Both the position numbers and the translations under genes were made by a program. This document shows positions 27,601 through 37,100 of a DNA stretch of 64,000 nucleotides, piece by piece. The stretch is from NCBI RefSeq assembly GCF_023856365.1, contig NC_064548.1, positions 24,451,289 through 24,515,288 of the forward strand, in the 5' to 3' direction. Within the stretch, counting starts at the first letter, position 1, and each line of letters begins with the position of its first letter. A model generated the notes under the pieces. That model saw only the letters and a list, made by a program, of their open reading frames with translations. It made no database searches and was not told where the DNA came from. The DNA comes from Brienomyrus brachyistius (lineage: Eukaryota; Chordata; Actinopteri; Osteoglossiformes; Mormyridae).

Positions 27601-30600
27601 CATACAGCAAAGAGGCGGCGACGACCTGCACCTCACTCTGCAAATATATGAATCAGTATATTATCCAGCCATACAAGGACGGTCCTCCTCCTCACTGAGA
27701 ATGACAAGGTCCCTAGCCGCCACGCCTCCTGCTGTCCTCGAGTGAATCAAGCAGCTTCACACGTAATTCGATTGCTGAAATAACTGTAATTTGCAACAGT
27801 TTAAGTTTAAACATAGATCTGTAACATTCAGATGGTGAGGCTTGTTACCTTGTGTAAGTCTTGCATCATTCAGTTTGTAATATTTAAAAATACATATATA
27901 TAAACATCATTTAAAAAATGATTTGTGCAATTATGTTCAATAATTTTGTTTAGTTAAAGATGGAGCCAGATTCTAAACAAAAGGATTTAACAACCCTGTG
28001 TTTTGTGCCTGGACCAGATTTGGGAACTCCTGTGTTATTGGACACTCTGTCACAATGAAGAATTAATCCTCCCTCCATCAAACACACTGGTCCCTGGAGA
28101 AGGGGGGTGGGAGTCACATGACACAGAGACCAGGCCTTCGTTCAGATGGTGGATGATGTTTACTTGGGCGACAGCCATCTGAGATACAATATCGTCCTGT
28201 TGCGTTTTGCTGTCAACAGTCCATTGCTCAAGAAGGGACCTTTGGTTTCTATGGAGGTCGTCATGGTTAAGCTATTTTCTCCAGAGCAGGAGGACGGACT
28301 TGCCAATTCAAGTCAATAAATGCCATGGGGCTGCAGCAGAGAAAATGTTACACCAAGCGCGGGACGCAAGCGCATCTCATTTCTGGGTAACTTATTTCAC
28401 CTCCGTAACTGTCACTTAGGGCTCTGTAGTGTGGGATCAGTGTAGCGGGATACTGGAGGATGCATCACAGACTGGGACAAATAAATATAGTCCTGGATGA
28501 AACCGACAGCGAGCCAGTCTCTCCTCTAGGGTCGGCAGCTATGCTACGTGTTTACGATCCTCCATCAGTGCACCTGAATTGGTTTATCAAGGGCTTGATG
28601 AGCAATTAATTAGCAGAATCAGGTGTACCGCGGGGGGTGTAACAAATACAAAGAAGAGGTGGGGGGAGAGGGGGCCCCAGAGAAGAGGTTTTAACCACTA
28701 ACCTAGAAAACATGCAACGGAATTATGACGTGACAGTGATACTACACTACAGCAGAATTCAGACAACTATGATTATGGGAGAGGTGCTGGTCTACAGACA
28801 CCTAACTCCACAAGAGTTTCCTAACGCCTACAGCTAGGCACGTTCCTGATGGACAATGCAACACAACGGTCTTCTGTCACAGCGTACATTATACATTTGG
28901 ATATATCAACAGGCAACAACATGCAGCCAGTTTCCCATACTGGACCAGAGAGCTGCAGAAGCAGTGATGTTAAATACTTTATTATAAATCCTAAGACTCT
29001 GGATTTTTTTAAGATGATTACAGAATTGACACACCCGTGAATGGTGTAAGCAAACCGACCAAAACATTTTAAATATATTACTCACCCTTGCCAGTTTAAT
29101 ATGTCTGAGCGGGAAGAAAATAAACGCTGGAGGTTAAATATGACACGAGTTAGTCGGTCGTTTTACCTGCTCCGGATTTCATGTTTTTTTCCCCAATAAC
29201 CATGTAAATGTTTCGTGGGACTCACTGATCAGAAAAACACAGTATCGCATTCGTCTCCCGTTTGAACCTAAGAAATTCGCTATTAACCAAGATGTCTTGC
29301 TTTTTAATCGCCCAGACGGTACATGCATGTTACGCCAAGGGCATATACCCCTCAGAACGAGTTTAGCTGACAAGATGACAACTTAATTTACAATGGTCAA
29401 GACAGTAAATTACGCCATTTCCTAGGGCTTAATAAGTCAGCACGGATCACAAGGTAGAGTGAAAGTTGACCCACTATCTATGTGGAGCACATATATTTAA
29501 AACCATTTCTTATGAGTTCATTTAGTTCCATTACAAAGCGTTCAACATGGACGTTTAAAGGGCGTTTGGGGCTATAGTTTGCACATCTGGTAACAGTGCT
29601 GGATGCCATCCAAAAGCTGATTTGCCCCCCCGACTCTTTGATTGCTGGGAAAACAGCCTTCTGCGGTTTTATTATAATAGTCCCAACGTGTCGAAATCCA
29701 CCACATCTAAACAGGAGGGGGGAGCTCAGCGGGCGAACAAATGGTGTTGATCCTGGCAAAGTATAGACGTTAAATTTGTGCAATGCGTGAAAAACTGCAA
29801 TAAAACATCAAGGCATACAACAAATTACGATTCTCCATTACAAGAACATTGAGTTTTGGGTACTTTCAGTGATTGAGAGCACAATGTTCAGAGTGATATG
29901 GCAACGTAATATTTACTGATATTTACTGTAAAATTGCATTCAGACACGTCAGACTCTTCTTCCAATAAAAGTAATCCAGCCAAATAACTTTCCAAAGAAT
30001 GATGTCCCAGACATCTAGCAGGGAAAACTCCACAGACCTCCAGTTCAATTTGTTCGGTATTATAAAAATTTACGGCGAAACCCGGGCAAAAATTCAATAA
30101 AACACAAGTGTTATTAAATCTTCGTTTCTCATTCAGATCGATGATGTGTTAAAATAACTAGAACGTGTTTTTCTTTAAGATATCAAAAATGCGTCGCAAT
30201 GGGAATCCCCATTTTCACTCGTATGCATGTTCAAAAAAAAAAAACGAATTGTGTTCAAAAATATGTTCAGAGCGAAATAATGACACTGACGGAATTAATT
30301 AAAACCAAAATAAATGTGGCTCCCATACCGCTTATCTTGAACGCTTAAAATGAGGGTCCGATTTATTTGCGCCCAGCGGCACGCCAATCTCACTGGGAGG
30401 TTTTAATAAACGGGGTCATGATCGGAACACGAATTTAAATGTATATTTGTGTCGCCATGCGGGTCTTTGCAGGACTCAAGGATTCAGTGCCGGCGTGAAT
30501 CAGAAAATCCCGACCAGCCTCCCAGCTAAAGCTCGCTCTTTTCAGCGATCGGACAGTCCGTAGGCAGCGAGCTGGCCCTCATTCTTCTCCTGTCAAAAGT

Positions 30601-33600
30601 TTCAAGGACCAGAGTCAAGAGCAGCACAAAGGCCGCCCATTTTAGCCCGACTGCAAGCGACACATTTGATGGTGCGCCCTTCACAGCCCGGCGGCTCTCC
30701 AAGCTGCATTGTAACCCGTGCTCACGGCTTTTTTTTGCCTGATGCACAATCCCATTGTTTCGTATGCTGCACGTTATATCCGACGGCAATTAACACGCTT
30801 AACCCCCTCCCAGAACCCCCCGGTCGGAGGTTAAGGTTAACAAGGACGCGCCACCAACAGATAGGACACCCAGCGCTGTTTTTAATTGGCTGATTGCGCG
30901 CTCTGTTGTCCCCGAAGGTTACGGGGATTTCACCGATGACTGGCGGGACAAAAGGCCCTTTATTCCGTTGGCAGAATACCATCCTGCACAGAGGCATTGA
31001 ATTTTAGCTGTTATTCTAAAGCCATTAACTTTTAGTCCCCGCTGCAGCTCTTAAAATTAATCAGGAAAACCGATTAAAAAGGTGGGGAAATTAACCACAG
31101 GGTACCGTCGACACGCTCGTGTTGAAAGCTGAGCACGCGTAACTTCGAGCTTTCGTAATGCATCAAGATACAGAATAAGGAGAATGTCAAGTCGTAAACA
31201 GGCACATTTTAAAAGAAATACAACTTTTCAGTTCTGCATTTCTATAAATCATCACATTGTCTGCCTAACCTGTGCATAAAACTATGACCCCATTGCTTAA
31301 GAAAGATATTTACCTTATTAGCGCTAATTGGGGAAAGTTTTAATGACTAAATTAACATTTTATCCTACATATTTCGTTGCCACTACCACCTAGTCCCGGC
31401 TGTAGCGCACACGTAGCTTAGGACTCGTTCACTCCGGAGTACTTTAGTTTATTGTGAGGTACTGCATGTTCGCATCACACTAATCTGTCATTGTCTGATT
31501 ATTTACATTTCACATTTTATTTATTTATCAGATGCCTTCGTCCAAAGTGACGCAAACAGAGAGAAAGCGCGGTCAGCCAGTCGCTGGTTATGCGCTTTTG
31601 TGTACAGCTTTTGTTTCAGCTATTGCCTTGCTGTTCTTGGTTATTGTCTTGGATTTGGTTAACTTTCTCTGTTTCGCATTGACTGGACCTCCGGCATGAG
31701 TGGGTTTTTGGACTTTGGTTTATCTTCGCGGTACGCTTTCCTGCTCTATTATGTACGGTCTTGTGTCTTGGAGTACAGTTCTAGAAATAAAACCTTCTGC
31801 GACTGGATCCTCTCACTCGTCAATTTATAACAGCAGAGGCAAATGTAAGGCCACTAATAAGTCATATTTATCTTTAAACTGGGCAAATCATTGCAGCCCC
31901 AAAGAACATAATAAAAACTAGCAGACAAGCCCCCCCCCTCCTCCATTTTACACCTCTGATCTAAAGCAATTCGGGAAAGTGTCAGATGCAGCAACTGACA
32001 CAACAGCATGTTAATTTCACACTGACACCTGCATCAGAGGAATCCCAGTGCGGTACTGTTACCGAGGACGATTTCTTCGCATCTGCTTTTTCAGATACGC
32101 TGACTGCAAAGTGGCCCAATTAGTAAAGCGTTTACACCAACCAAATGCCGGCGGCTCTTATTTTTCACCTAAATGAACCCTACTGATTCCTGGGGAGTAA
32201 CAAAACAGCCTACAGTCCCTCTGCGATGTGACTGACCTGCAGCATTGATCACCAGGGTGAGTCTTAGATCTTGATACTCGATCCACCAGCATTTTGATGA
32301 TAGCATACAAAATCCCACACCTCTGCTTCCTTACAGATCTCTTGCCGAGTTGACATCAGCAGCCATAAATTTGTGGGTCTGTTGTGATGTGAAGATTCTT
32401 TAACAATCACGACGTCTAGCTTAAGTTAACCTAGCCAACTGAGAAATTTTGCTTTGACAAACACCCCCGAGAATTTTGGTTAAGGACGGATTAAGTAAAC
32501 AATATGATTCTCCGCCATTTACCACTTAGAATATTATCGTCTTTTCTATATTTTCCTTCACACGATTCACTAAATGCCTTTTAATTTTTCAATATTTATA
32601 TTATGGATATTCATAATATGGGTGACTCCATTGAACACTTGGGCCAAACACGTAGGGTTCACATTCCTGCTCTCGGTTCTGTAGGTGAGCTGCAGGTTTT
32701 CGGTTTTAGGGATTACAAGATAAATGCTCGCACACGCCTAAACTGAGAGGTATCCAGATCCCGCGGAGGGTTCGGCACAGGGCTGGACCTCCTATGACTC
32801 ATTATCTAATTGATGCTGCCTTCTAGTCCATCACTAACACACTCCCATTTTTATAGGGTTTTAAGTTACCCAAAAGAGCTTGCAGTGACAATTTCCTAAT
32901 ACTTTCTCATAGTAACGATAGTTCAAACCACATTAACGTTCAATGCCTAAACAAGTAACAAAGGCCCAAGTAAACACGCAATGTACACAATTGCCGTCTT
33001 GAAACAACAGATGTTAAAAAGAAAAAATGTAATAAAATAATCTTGGTTCTACACCACGGCTAAAGTTCTTTAAAACATGCCCGAAACTGCAAAAAGAAAA
33101 AAAAATCGAAAGCTACGTAAACATTCAGTTTCGAAATGAGCCACGACATGAGACATGAAAGTTTAAAAGAAAACATGGATGTAACGCAGAGGATTGAAAA
33201 GCAAAAGTCCCGTATGACGACCATGAACTTGAACTTCAGTAACTGCTCAACAGGCGCGCATTATGGACGCAGCAAGACTGCACTGTGCAGATAAGCTTTG
33301 GCACAAGTCCTACAACTAAACCGAAAGCGTGCAAGAAAACAGAAAATTAATTTATCATAATGTTCACAAAAGCCGAAAATCCCGTTGTTCACATCAGCCT
33401 TTTCTTTGTACTGCAAGGTCTTTAATGTAGCTATTCACAAACAGCTAGACTTCCAAACAAGAAGGGGAAACATCAGTTATCTACATGATCACTACTATAA
33501 ATGGAGATATAGTAGTAAAAAAAAAAAAAGATCGGGAAAAAATCTGCAAGGTTATTTTTCTGATTATCCTTGAAACATGGAAGCGTGCGGCTATAATTTA

Positions 33601-33899
33601 AGATTAAACGCAAAACAAACAGAATCACCCCCCTAATCTATCACTTAGAAACACGACTGCAAATTCGGCATTAAAAGCCACTCCCGAAATCCGACATATA
33701 TTATTCCCGTTACAAGATCGATCGCGTTAAGTGCGAAAACTTCAAAAATACTGAAAGAAGTAACAATGAGCCGCAGACATGAACCTCCAATCTCCCGATG
33801 CGCTCGCCGATCAGCCTTTTTTATTACCTTAGTCGGCAGGTATTGAGGATAGTAGTAATTATACTGGGGGTACATCTGCCGTTTCCACTCTTTTCCCAT
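1268..33899 (-). CDS. rbms1: rbms1: RNA-binding motif single-stranded-interacting protein 1, ten coding exons, 3' end off window
   Basis: Ten minus-strand exons (33828-33899, 14084-14259, 9820-9878, 8728-8819, 3227-3384, 2366-2445, 1806-1909, 1612-1661, 1437-1521, 1268-1318) all have AG/GT borders. They splice in one continuous frame to 309 residues. The product has an N-terminal MYPQY/YYYPQY motif, a Ser/Asn-rich linker, RRM1 (about 60-135; RNP2 LYIRGL, RNP1 KGYGFVDF) and RRM2 (about 141-222; RNP2 LYISNL, RNP1 RGVGFARM). A Pro/Gln/Tyr-rich C-terminal region follows. RBMS (MSSP/Scr) proteins bind A/U-rich RNA and single-stranded DNA, and act in mRNA stability, transcription and DNA replication. 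RBMS1 is favoured over RBMS2/RBMS3 by the N-terminus, the optional VRL segment and the adjacency to psmd14. The last roughly 100 residues are not in the window. Which teleost duplicate (1a or 1b) this is cannot be decided here. Confidence 0.95.
1437..1521 (-). CDS. rbms1: rbms1 coding exon 9
   Basis: 85 nt, acceptor TTCAG and donor GTGGCT. Encodes [16 protein letters not shown] and then [12 protein letters not shown], part of the Tyr/Pro/Ser-rich C-terminal half. Confidence 0.92.
1612..1661 (-). CDS. rbms1: rbms1 coding exon 8
   Basis: 50 nt, acceptor CCCCCCCAG and donor GTAAGG. Encodes [16 protein letters not shown] plus two bases of glycine. The [10 protein letters not shown] block is diagnostic of the RBMS family. 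Confidence 0.93.
1797..1805 (-). other. rbms1: optional 9-nt extension of rbms1 exon 7 (+VRL)
   Basis: Between the tandem donors the sequence reads GTG AGG CTT (Val-Arg-Leu). One remembered RBMS1 form has EVRLAGM at this point, while RBMS3 has EAGM, so both outcomes exist in the family. Each donor fits the consensus. Confidence 0.7.
1806..1909 (-). CDS. rbms1: rbms1 coding exon 7 (end of RRM2, basic linker)
   Basis: 104 nt, acceptor CTGCAG and donor GAG|GTGAGG. Encodes [17 protein letters not shown] and then a Gln/Ser/Asn-rich basic linker to WLRDE. A second, stronger donor (CTT|GTGAGT) lies 9 nt further on. Using it extends the exon to 1797 and adds Val-Arg-Leu in frame. Confidence 0.94.
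2366..2445 (-). CDS. rbms1: rbms1 coding exon 6 (RRM2 second half)
   Basis: 80 nt, acceptor TTTCAG and donor GTAAGC. Encodes [20 protein letters not shown] and then LPQGGL, where I recall TPPGVS in mammals. The family-specific MESTEKC and HFNGK blocks make the assignment safe. Confidence 0.94.
3227..3384 (-). CDS. rbms1: rbms1 coding exon 5 (RRM2 first half)
   Basis: 158 nt, acceptor CCCCCCAG and donor GTGAGG. Encodes [11 protein letters not shown]2 LYISNL, the acidic helix [11 protein letters not shown] and most of RNP1 (RGVGFA), with the arginine codon split to the next exon. Confidence 0.96.
3385..8727 (-). other. rbms1 intron between exons 4 and 5
   Basis: About 5.3 kb of intron. It contains CpG-rich spots near 3.7-4.2 kb, a C run at 7049-7064 and the 31-bp minisatellite at 7.67-8.24 kb. 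No coding exon is recognised between 3,385 and 8,727. Confidence 0.6.
7671..8236. repeat. 31-bp minisatellite, about 18 copies
   Basis: Head-to-tail 31-bp units share the core gtcgatgccgaacgccgg. Variants are ordered. The first four copies have GGTATCTCTGCG, and the next two have GGAAACTCTGCGCAAG. The middle block has GGAATCTCTGCGCATG, and the last four have CTCTGTGCATG. Because 31 is not a multiple of 3 and the unit lacks stops, several frames stay open on both strands. These open frames are not genes. The array lies in an rbms1 intron. Confidence 0.97.
8728..8819 (-). CDS. rbms1: rbms1 coding exon 4 (RRM1 end)
   Basis: 92 nt, acceptor CCTAG and donor GTGAGG. Completes RNP1 (KGYGFVDF) and continues [10 protein letters not shown]...VQMAK, the last beta strand of RRM1. 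The upstream intron side carries a short 16-bp tandem repeat only about 12 nt from the acceptor. Confidence 0.95.
8831..8886. repeat. short 16-bp tandem repeat, about 3 copies
   Basis: Three units of cagggagtgaggcggg lie immediately upstream (in transcript sense) of the exon 4 acceptor, so copy-number change could affect branch-point spacing. Confidence 0.85.
9341..9467. mobile_element. short hAT-like MITE remnant
   Basis: The left end reads GTGTTTCCCAACC and the right end, reverse-complemented, reads CAGTGCTTCCCAAC. This resembles the CAGTGTTTCCCAA termini of hAT/Charlie-type elements. TTTTTGCTCC is repeated in inverted orientation inside. No clear 8-bp duplication was seen. Intronic in rbms1. 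Confidence 0.5.
9820..9878 (-). CDS. rbms1: rbms1 coding exon 3 (RRM1 middle)
   Basis: 59 nt, acceptor CGCAG and donor GTATGT. Encodes [19 protein letters not shown] plus one base of the glycine that starts RNP1. Strongly conserved RBMS-family sequence. Confidence 0.95.
9879..14083 (-). other. rbms1 intron between exons 2 and 3
   Basis: About 4.2 kb. It contains a degenerate SINE remnant (11.60-11.71 kb) and an AT-rich stretch (about 13.2-13.9 kb). No exon is recognised. Confidence 0.55.
11598..11713 (+). mobile_element. degenerate, internally deleted SINE remnant
   Basis: A tRNA-like head (GGACAGCACAGCGGTCTCAC... with GCGTTC) is followed directly by the SINE tail motif GTAAGCGGTTATGGAAAATGG. 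It matches the two ends of the SINE at 51.7 kb with the middle missing. Confidence 0.5.
14084..14259 (-). CDS. rbms1: rbms1 coding exon 2 (linker and start of RRM1)
   Basis: 176 nt. The acceptor is a run of C followed by GCAG, and the donor is GTGAGT. It encodes a Pro-rich stretch containing MAPPSPS, a Ser/Asn-rich linker, GWDQLSKTN and RNP2 LYIRGL of RRM1, ending in LCQP with the last codon split. All alternative first exons would join here. Met34 (MAPPSPS) could serve as start for transcripts with non-coding first exons. Confidence 0.95.
14675..15292. repeat. decayed tandem array, about 45-bp units alternating in two types
   Basis: Recurrent ATTAGCATAGCGC starts (for example near 14802, 14930, 15157, 15237) are followed by AAGYGGCAGGCTCC-like ends. 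In between lie second-type units with GCAGCAGGCTT-like ends. Units run about 40-48 bp and are strongly diverged. A long minus-strand open frame covers part of it but looks like a by-product of the repeat. In rbms1 intron 1, about 0.4 kb from exon 2. Confidence 0.7.
15296..15360. repeat. (GT)n microsatellite with TCTC interruptions
   Basis: Three GT blocks separated by GTCTCTGT, directly after the decayed tandem array. Confidence 0.9.
15361..21052 (-). other. rbms1 intron 1, segment without recognised exon
   Basis: Contains a CpG-rich patch at about 16.92-17.33 kb, G/C homopolymers at 16124, 16324 and 19038, and AT-rich sequence at 17.4-18.1 kb and after 20.1 kb. No protein homology is recognised. 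It may hold regulatory elements of the alternative promoter. Confidence 0.5.
16920..17330. promoter_or_regulatory. CpG-rich patch in rbms1 intron 1
   Basis: GC-rich with frequent CpG (cggcggcgacagtc, gccgcgggacgacc) in otherwise AT-rich intron. No donor in the right phase with an ATG was found, so its role is unknown. Confidence 0.3.
21053..21103 (-). CDS. rbms1: rbms1 alternative coding first exon (MIFS... isoform)
   Basis: On the minus strand an ATG opens 17 codons, [17 protein letters not shown], ending exactly at a good donor (CAG|GTAAGA) in phase 0. That phase is compatible with exon 2. A human RBMS1 isoform, as I remember it, starts MIFPSSSG and ends its first exon ...YRKQ, so both ends and the splice phase agree. 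It would replace the 24-residue MYPQY leader with 17 residues and imply a second promoter inside intron 1, in AT-rich sequence just right of 21.1 kb. No transcript evidence is available here. Confidence 0.75.
22449..22521. repeat. (AC)n microsatellite, pure
   Basis: Uninterrupted AC dinucleotide array of about 36 units. Likely highly polymorphic. Confidence 0.97.
23040..23175 (+). mobile_element. diverged 5'-truncated SINE
   Basis: Aligns with the 3' half of the full SINE: CTTCCTGGGATGAGCTCCAG, then GATAAGCAGTTGGAAG and TGAATGGATGGATG. Lacks the tRNA-like head. Older than the copies at 52-53 kb judging by divergence. Confidence 0.6.
24505..24617. repeat. (GA)n array with periodic GAGAGC
   Basis: A polypurine strand of AG/GA repeats broken by C about every 10-16 nt. 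Such polypurine-polypyrimidine mirrors can form triplex (H) DNA. Confidence 0.95.
24903..25060 (-). promoter_or_regulatory. CpG-rich patch ending in a perfect donor; possible non-coding first exon
   Basis: Minus strand: GC-rich sequence runs into CAGCAAG|GTAAGC near 24,897-24,903, a near-ideal donor. There is no in-phase ATG, so it could only be a non-coding first exon with translation starting at Met34 of exon 2. Weak. Confidence 0.25.
25180..25465 (-). mobile_element. diverged full-length tRNA-derived SINE
   Basis: Read on the minus strand it starts GGTGGTAGTGCTGCCTGACA, has a box-B-like GGTTCGAATCTAG, then GTTCTCCTTGTG and a GGGACAGGCTCCAGG-like 3' part. Same layout as the SINE at 51.7 kb but clearly older. 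Confidence 0.6.
27296..27361 (-). CDS. candidate third first exon of rbms1 (weak)
   Basis: A minus-strand ATG with G at -3 opens 22 codons beginning [10 protein letters not shown] and ending SQPARK. They stop at a consensus donor (AAG|GTAAAT) in phase 0, which would join exon 2 in frame. It sits at the edge of a CpG-rich patch (about 27.30-27.54 kb), as expected for an alternative promoter. I do not recognise this leader from any RBMS isoform, so it rests on splice phase and composition only. It could be chance. Confidence 0.3.
27300..27540. promoter_or_regulatory. CpG-rich patch, candidate internal promoter of rbms1
   Basis: Dense CpG (gtgcgcgtgtgcgcgctta, gcgcgcgactgcgtacg) immediately upstream, in minus-strand sense, of the candidate first exon ending at 27,296. 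Confidence 0.35.
27541..33827 (-). other. rbms1 intron 1, segment next to distal exon 1
   Basis: Mostly AT-rich, with no recognised exon. A T-rich segment at 31.56-31.83 kb carries an AATAAA-type signal and resembles an old LTR or retroelement 3' end. Confidence 0.5.
31560..31830 (+). mobile_element. possible LTR/retroelement 3' remnant
   Basis: T/G-rich sequence with ACTGGACCTCCGGCATGAG, GTTTTTGGACTTTGG and then AGAAATAAAACCTTCTGCGAC. The order is typical of teleost LTR R/U5 sequence with a polyadenylation signal. Borders are undefined. Confidence 0.3.
33828..33899 (-). CDS. rbms1: rbms1 coding exon 1 (distal first exon)
   Basis: Encodes 24 residues starting [13 protein letters not shown] and ending YLPTK, followed by a GTAATA donor in phase 0. 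The remembered mammalian RBMS1 start is very similar (MGK-W-QMYPQY, YYYPQYL). The ATG is the only one giving this N-terminus. Upstream sequence to about 34.1 kb is GC-rich and would be 5' UTR and promoter. Confidence 0.92.
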
Positions 33900-34125
33900 G
33901 AAGATCCAAGTTTAGAGGCAGCGCGCAGGAACTGGATGTCAGCCCTGCGTTTCCCCCGGTTCCGTTCCGCTTGTCCTAAATCCCGGCTCACACCCCCACC
34001 CAAAGAGAGACTGAGCAGCGAGGGCACGCGCGAGCTTCCCCGCGCCGCCCGGCTCTGCAGCCTAGCAAAGCAAGATCCGGGACCGTGCACGTTTGATTTA
34101 ATCCGTGTTAATGTAGATCTCATTA
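33900..34125 (-). promoter_or_regulatory. rbms1: rbms1 distal 5' UTR/promoter region
   Basis: GC-rich, CpG-containing sequence (cgcgcgagcttccccgcgcc at about 34.03 kb) directly upstream of the MGKEW start. It passes into AT-rich DNA beyond 34.1 kb. No TATA box in an obvious place. The transcription start cannot be fixed from sequence. Confidence 0.5.
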
Positions 34126-37100
34126 AGGCCCGATCCGTTGAAAGGCGTTTTAATAATGAATTTGTTAAATTATTAATTAAATCGACGGTGCCATTTATTT
34201 CTTCGGGGAGCTCCGCACATCTTTACAATTACAGCTATAGATTCGTATAAAGACGCTTCTTTGTAGACCGCTGAAACGAACGGAGGGACGCCTTCACAGC
34301 CGGCATCGTATGAATAATTCTAGTGTATGTAATAATTGCTTGTCATCTTTATTGATCTTTCATTTTTAAAACGAGTAGCATACTTTATGCACTCTCCCTC
34401 ATTAAGATATTGATATTTGGATAGTTAATAAATTAGCCAGCCACCTAAGTGGTCACCAATAATGTCCTCAGTCAGAATTTTGCTGGAGGGGTGTTCGGAA
34501 GGGCACTCCTAACTCTAAATGGAAGAACTTTCTAGGGCCTAGTCATGTCTTCTTGAGATTTGGATCAGTGACAGAGCGGTGATGATTCCTAACAGCACCT
34601 GCAGGATGAAATAAAACACGGATCTGCTGGCGATTTCGATGAACCTGCAGCGAGGGCACGGCCAGCGATCTGGCCGGTGAGGCGGGTGCCTGTTAGACCT
34701 GTCCGCAGAGCTCTTCGACGCTCACATTCCTGACATATTCAGCTGCAACCACAATATATATTTTGGGATCCCCTTGCTGTGGAGTCCTAGTTTTATTCAC
34801 GCGAGAGAGGCGAACACAGCGATGGATACCAGACAGACATTTGGAATGAATTTAGCTTTGTTTGGATCTTTCTTGCAAGCAAAAACCTCATTCCGCCCTC
34901 TTTGTAATTGTAAAATGCTCTCGATACATATTTTGAGCAAAATATTCAAGAACATTCCACGCTAACAGATGGAAATCAATACTGAACCATCCACAGCGAA
35001 TAATACTGTATACACTCTTTTGAATGTATTGCAGGACTTAATGAGGGTTTGGCTCTTTAAAAATGGTATTAGTGCCTTATTACAATTAATATAAAATCAG
35101 GAATGGTGGGGGTATGGGGTGGATATATGTGGTTTAGGGTTAGGAAGTGAATTCTGACGGGTCATTTCAAGGCAACGGGAACAATTCCTCAAACTTTTCC
35201 GTACTGACTCACCACAGATTGGCTATTCCGGGTTTCTGTGCTGCACTGAACATTCACAGCGGGTTTTCGTTCCGGATCATATAGCCGGGGTGTTGAGAAA
35301 TATAGGGGCCGAGTCCTGGTTCTGCTGGTGCTGCCCTGGTCTGTGCGGTGGCAGGAGAGCCCAGTGACAGTGGAGCGGAAGAGCCCAGCCTGTGTGTGGA
35401 GGTGGGGGGGGGGGCCGGGGGGGGTTACGGCCAGATCCGCATAAGGGCAGGGGAATTCTGTGGACTTCACACATATAAAGTGGCATTAGCACATACACAC
35501 ACACACACACACACAATCATGGGAATTTCCGTCCAAGGACATGGGAATGACATAGATGGAAAACTTGCAAAACACAAATGCTAACATGATATTGGGAGGT
35601 GTAGCTAGACATTCTAGGCTTCTGGACAAAAACTTTTGCCAAGTGGCGGATCGGGGGTAGGGGGGGGGAAGCTCAATAGATTTTGTTCAGTGAATGGCCC
35701 CCAGCAGTAAATTTTGCAGCTCTGATTTACATGCTGGGGTTCCTGAATCTGCTCAGGTGTCCATGACCCTCCGACTGCCCTGATGGTATCTTTTTGTGTT
35801 CAGGACAGACAGAGAATAACATCACAGTCTGAGCAAAGACATCCTCAGGAATGGCGGGATTGTTCATGGAAGACAAGCGCAAATGCAGGCTTGGCAGCCA
35901 AAGGCAAATGCGAGTGCAGGGGCTGCCGCTCAGCATCACGTGGACTGCAGGCCAGCAAGCAGCACACACACCCACACACACACATACACACACACACCCG
36001 GTCCTGGCGTGGAGATATGTAGGTGGGTGAGCACGCAATGCCACCACTGTGCAAGAGGAACACGCAGACACACCTCACAACCTCTGACAAACAGACACCC
36101 CGTTCAGCCCGGAGACCAAGTGATCCAACCACAGGGCTGCAGATGGGTCAGCTTGGTTGGGTTTGCTCTGCTGGGCGTCCCAGTGACGGTGACTAACACC
36201 TCCGTCTTTCATACCATATATTAAACCACGCTTCAGAGAGCTGTTCCATTCTGCCACCCAGCTATTGTTTTGAATTGTTCTGCCTCCACCATAAGGCTTA
36301 AAAGAACAGATATACAGCATTATCAGTTAATAAGTCCTGAATGACACATCACGCCTGCTTTTAAACAACAAATCTTTGATTTTCATGAGTTCACAAGAAA
36401 ATATGCCATTAAAGGTTGAGTGTTTGCTGTCATTAGTGCATTTCGCAATAATTCTTGCCTGGGCGATACCTGGTTCACCTGTCGCAAGTTTTCAAGAAAT
36501 TACTTCACTCGTATGAATTATTTTCAGTAAGACCCATCTTGGGTCATCATAGGGGACAACGAGGTTGTAAACGTGAGGGAATATTGATGACTCAGCGGAC
36601 GACAGCTCTGTTGGTGACACTGCAGGAATTCGCAGCACTTAATCCCAGAGGACCTACGATTAATACTGACATTCTGAAAAATGGCTGACTCATCCGGAGT
36701 GACTTTCAGCGTTGACTCATCGAGGCCATCAAAACCCAGAAACAGGAAGATCGGATAGCAGTAAGATTCGGTATCACCACCCTAACCTGCCTGACAGTGA
36801 CACCAGTCAGTGTGCCAGTGCTGCTAATGGTTGGCTAACCAAATGTTCCAGTTGATGACCCACTATTGACATCCTTGTTTATGCCCCATTAGTGGCTAAT
36901 TGGATTTCGGCACATGGTTCTGAAGGTACCTGCCTCTAATTCACCTCAGAAATCATTTGAAAATGGTTCCCTTCGGACTCTGATGTCATAGACGTAGATA
37001 AGTTGGCAGCAACGCCCATAATCGTTGCCAGGTCCCTCCGGATGTTAATCTTCCCGGTGTCATGAGGTGGAAACTGCTGCCACGGTTACATCACTAAATT

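Noticed and set aside
29161..29185. ATG with 16 nt before a donor (GCAG|GTAAAA) on the minus strand
   Set aside because: Phase 1, so joining to rbms1 exon 2 would be out of frame. No CpG-rich promoter is attached.
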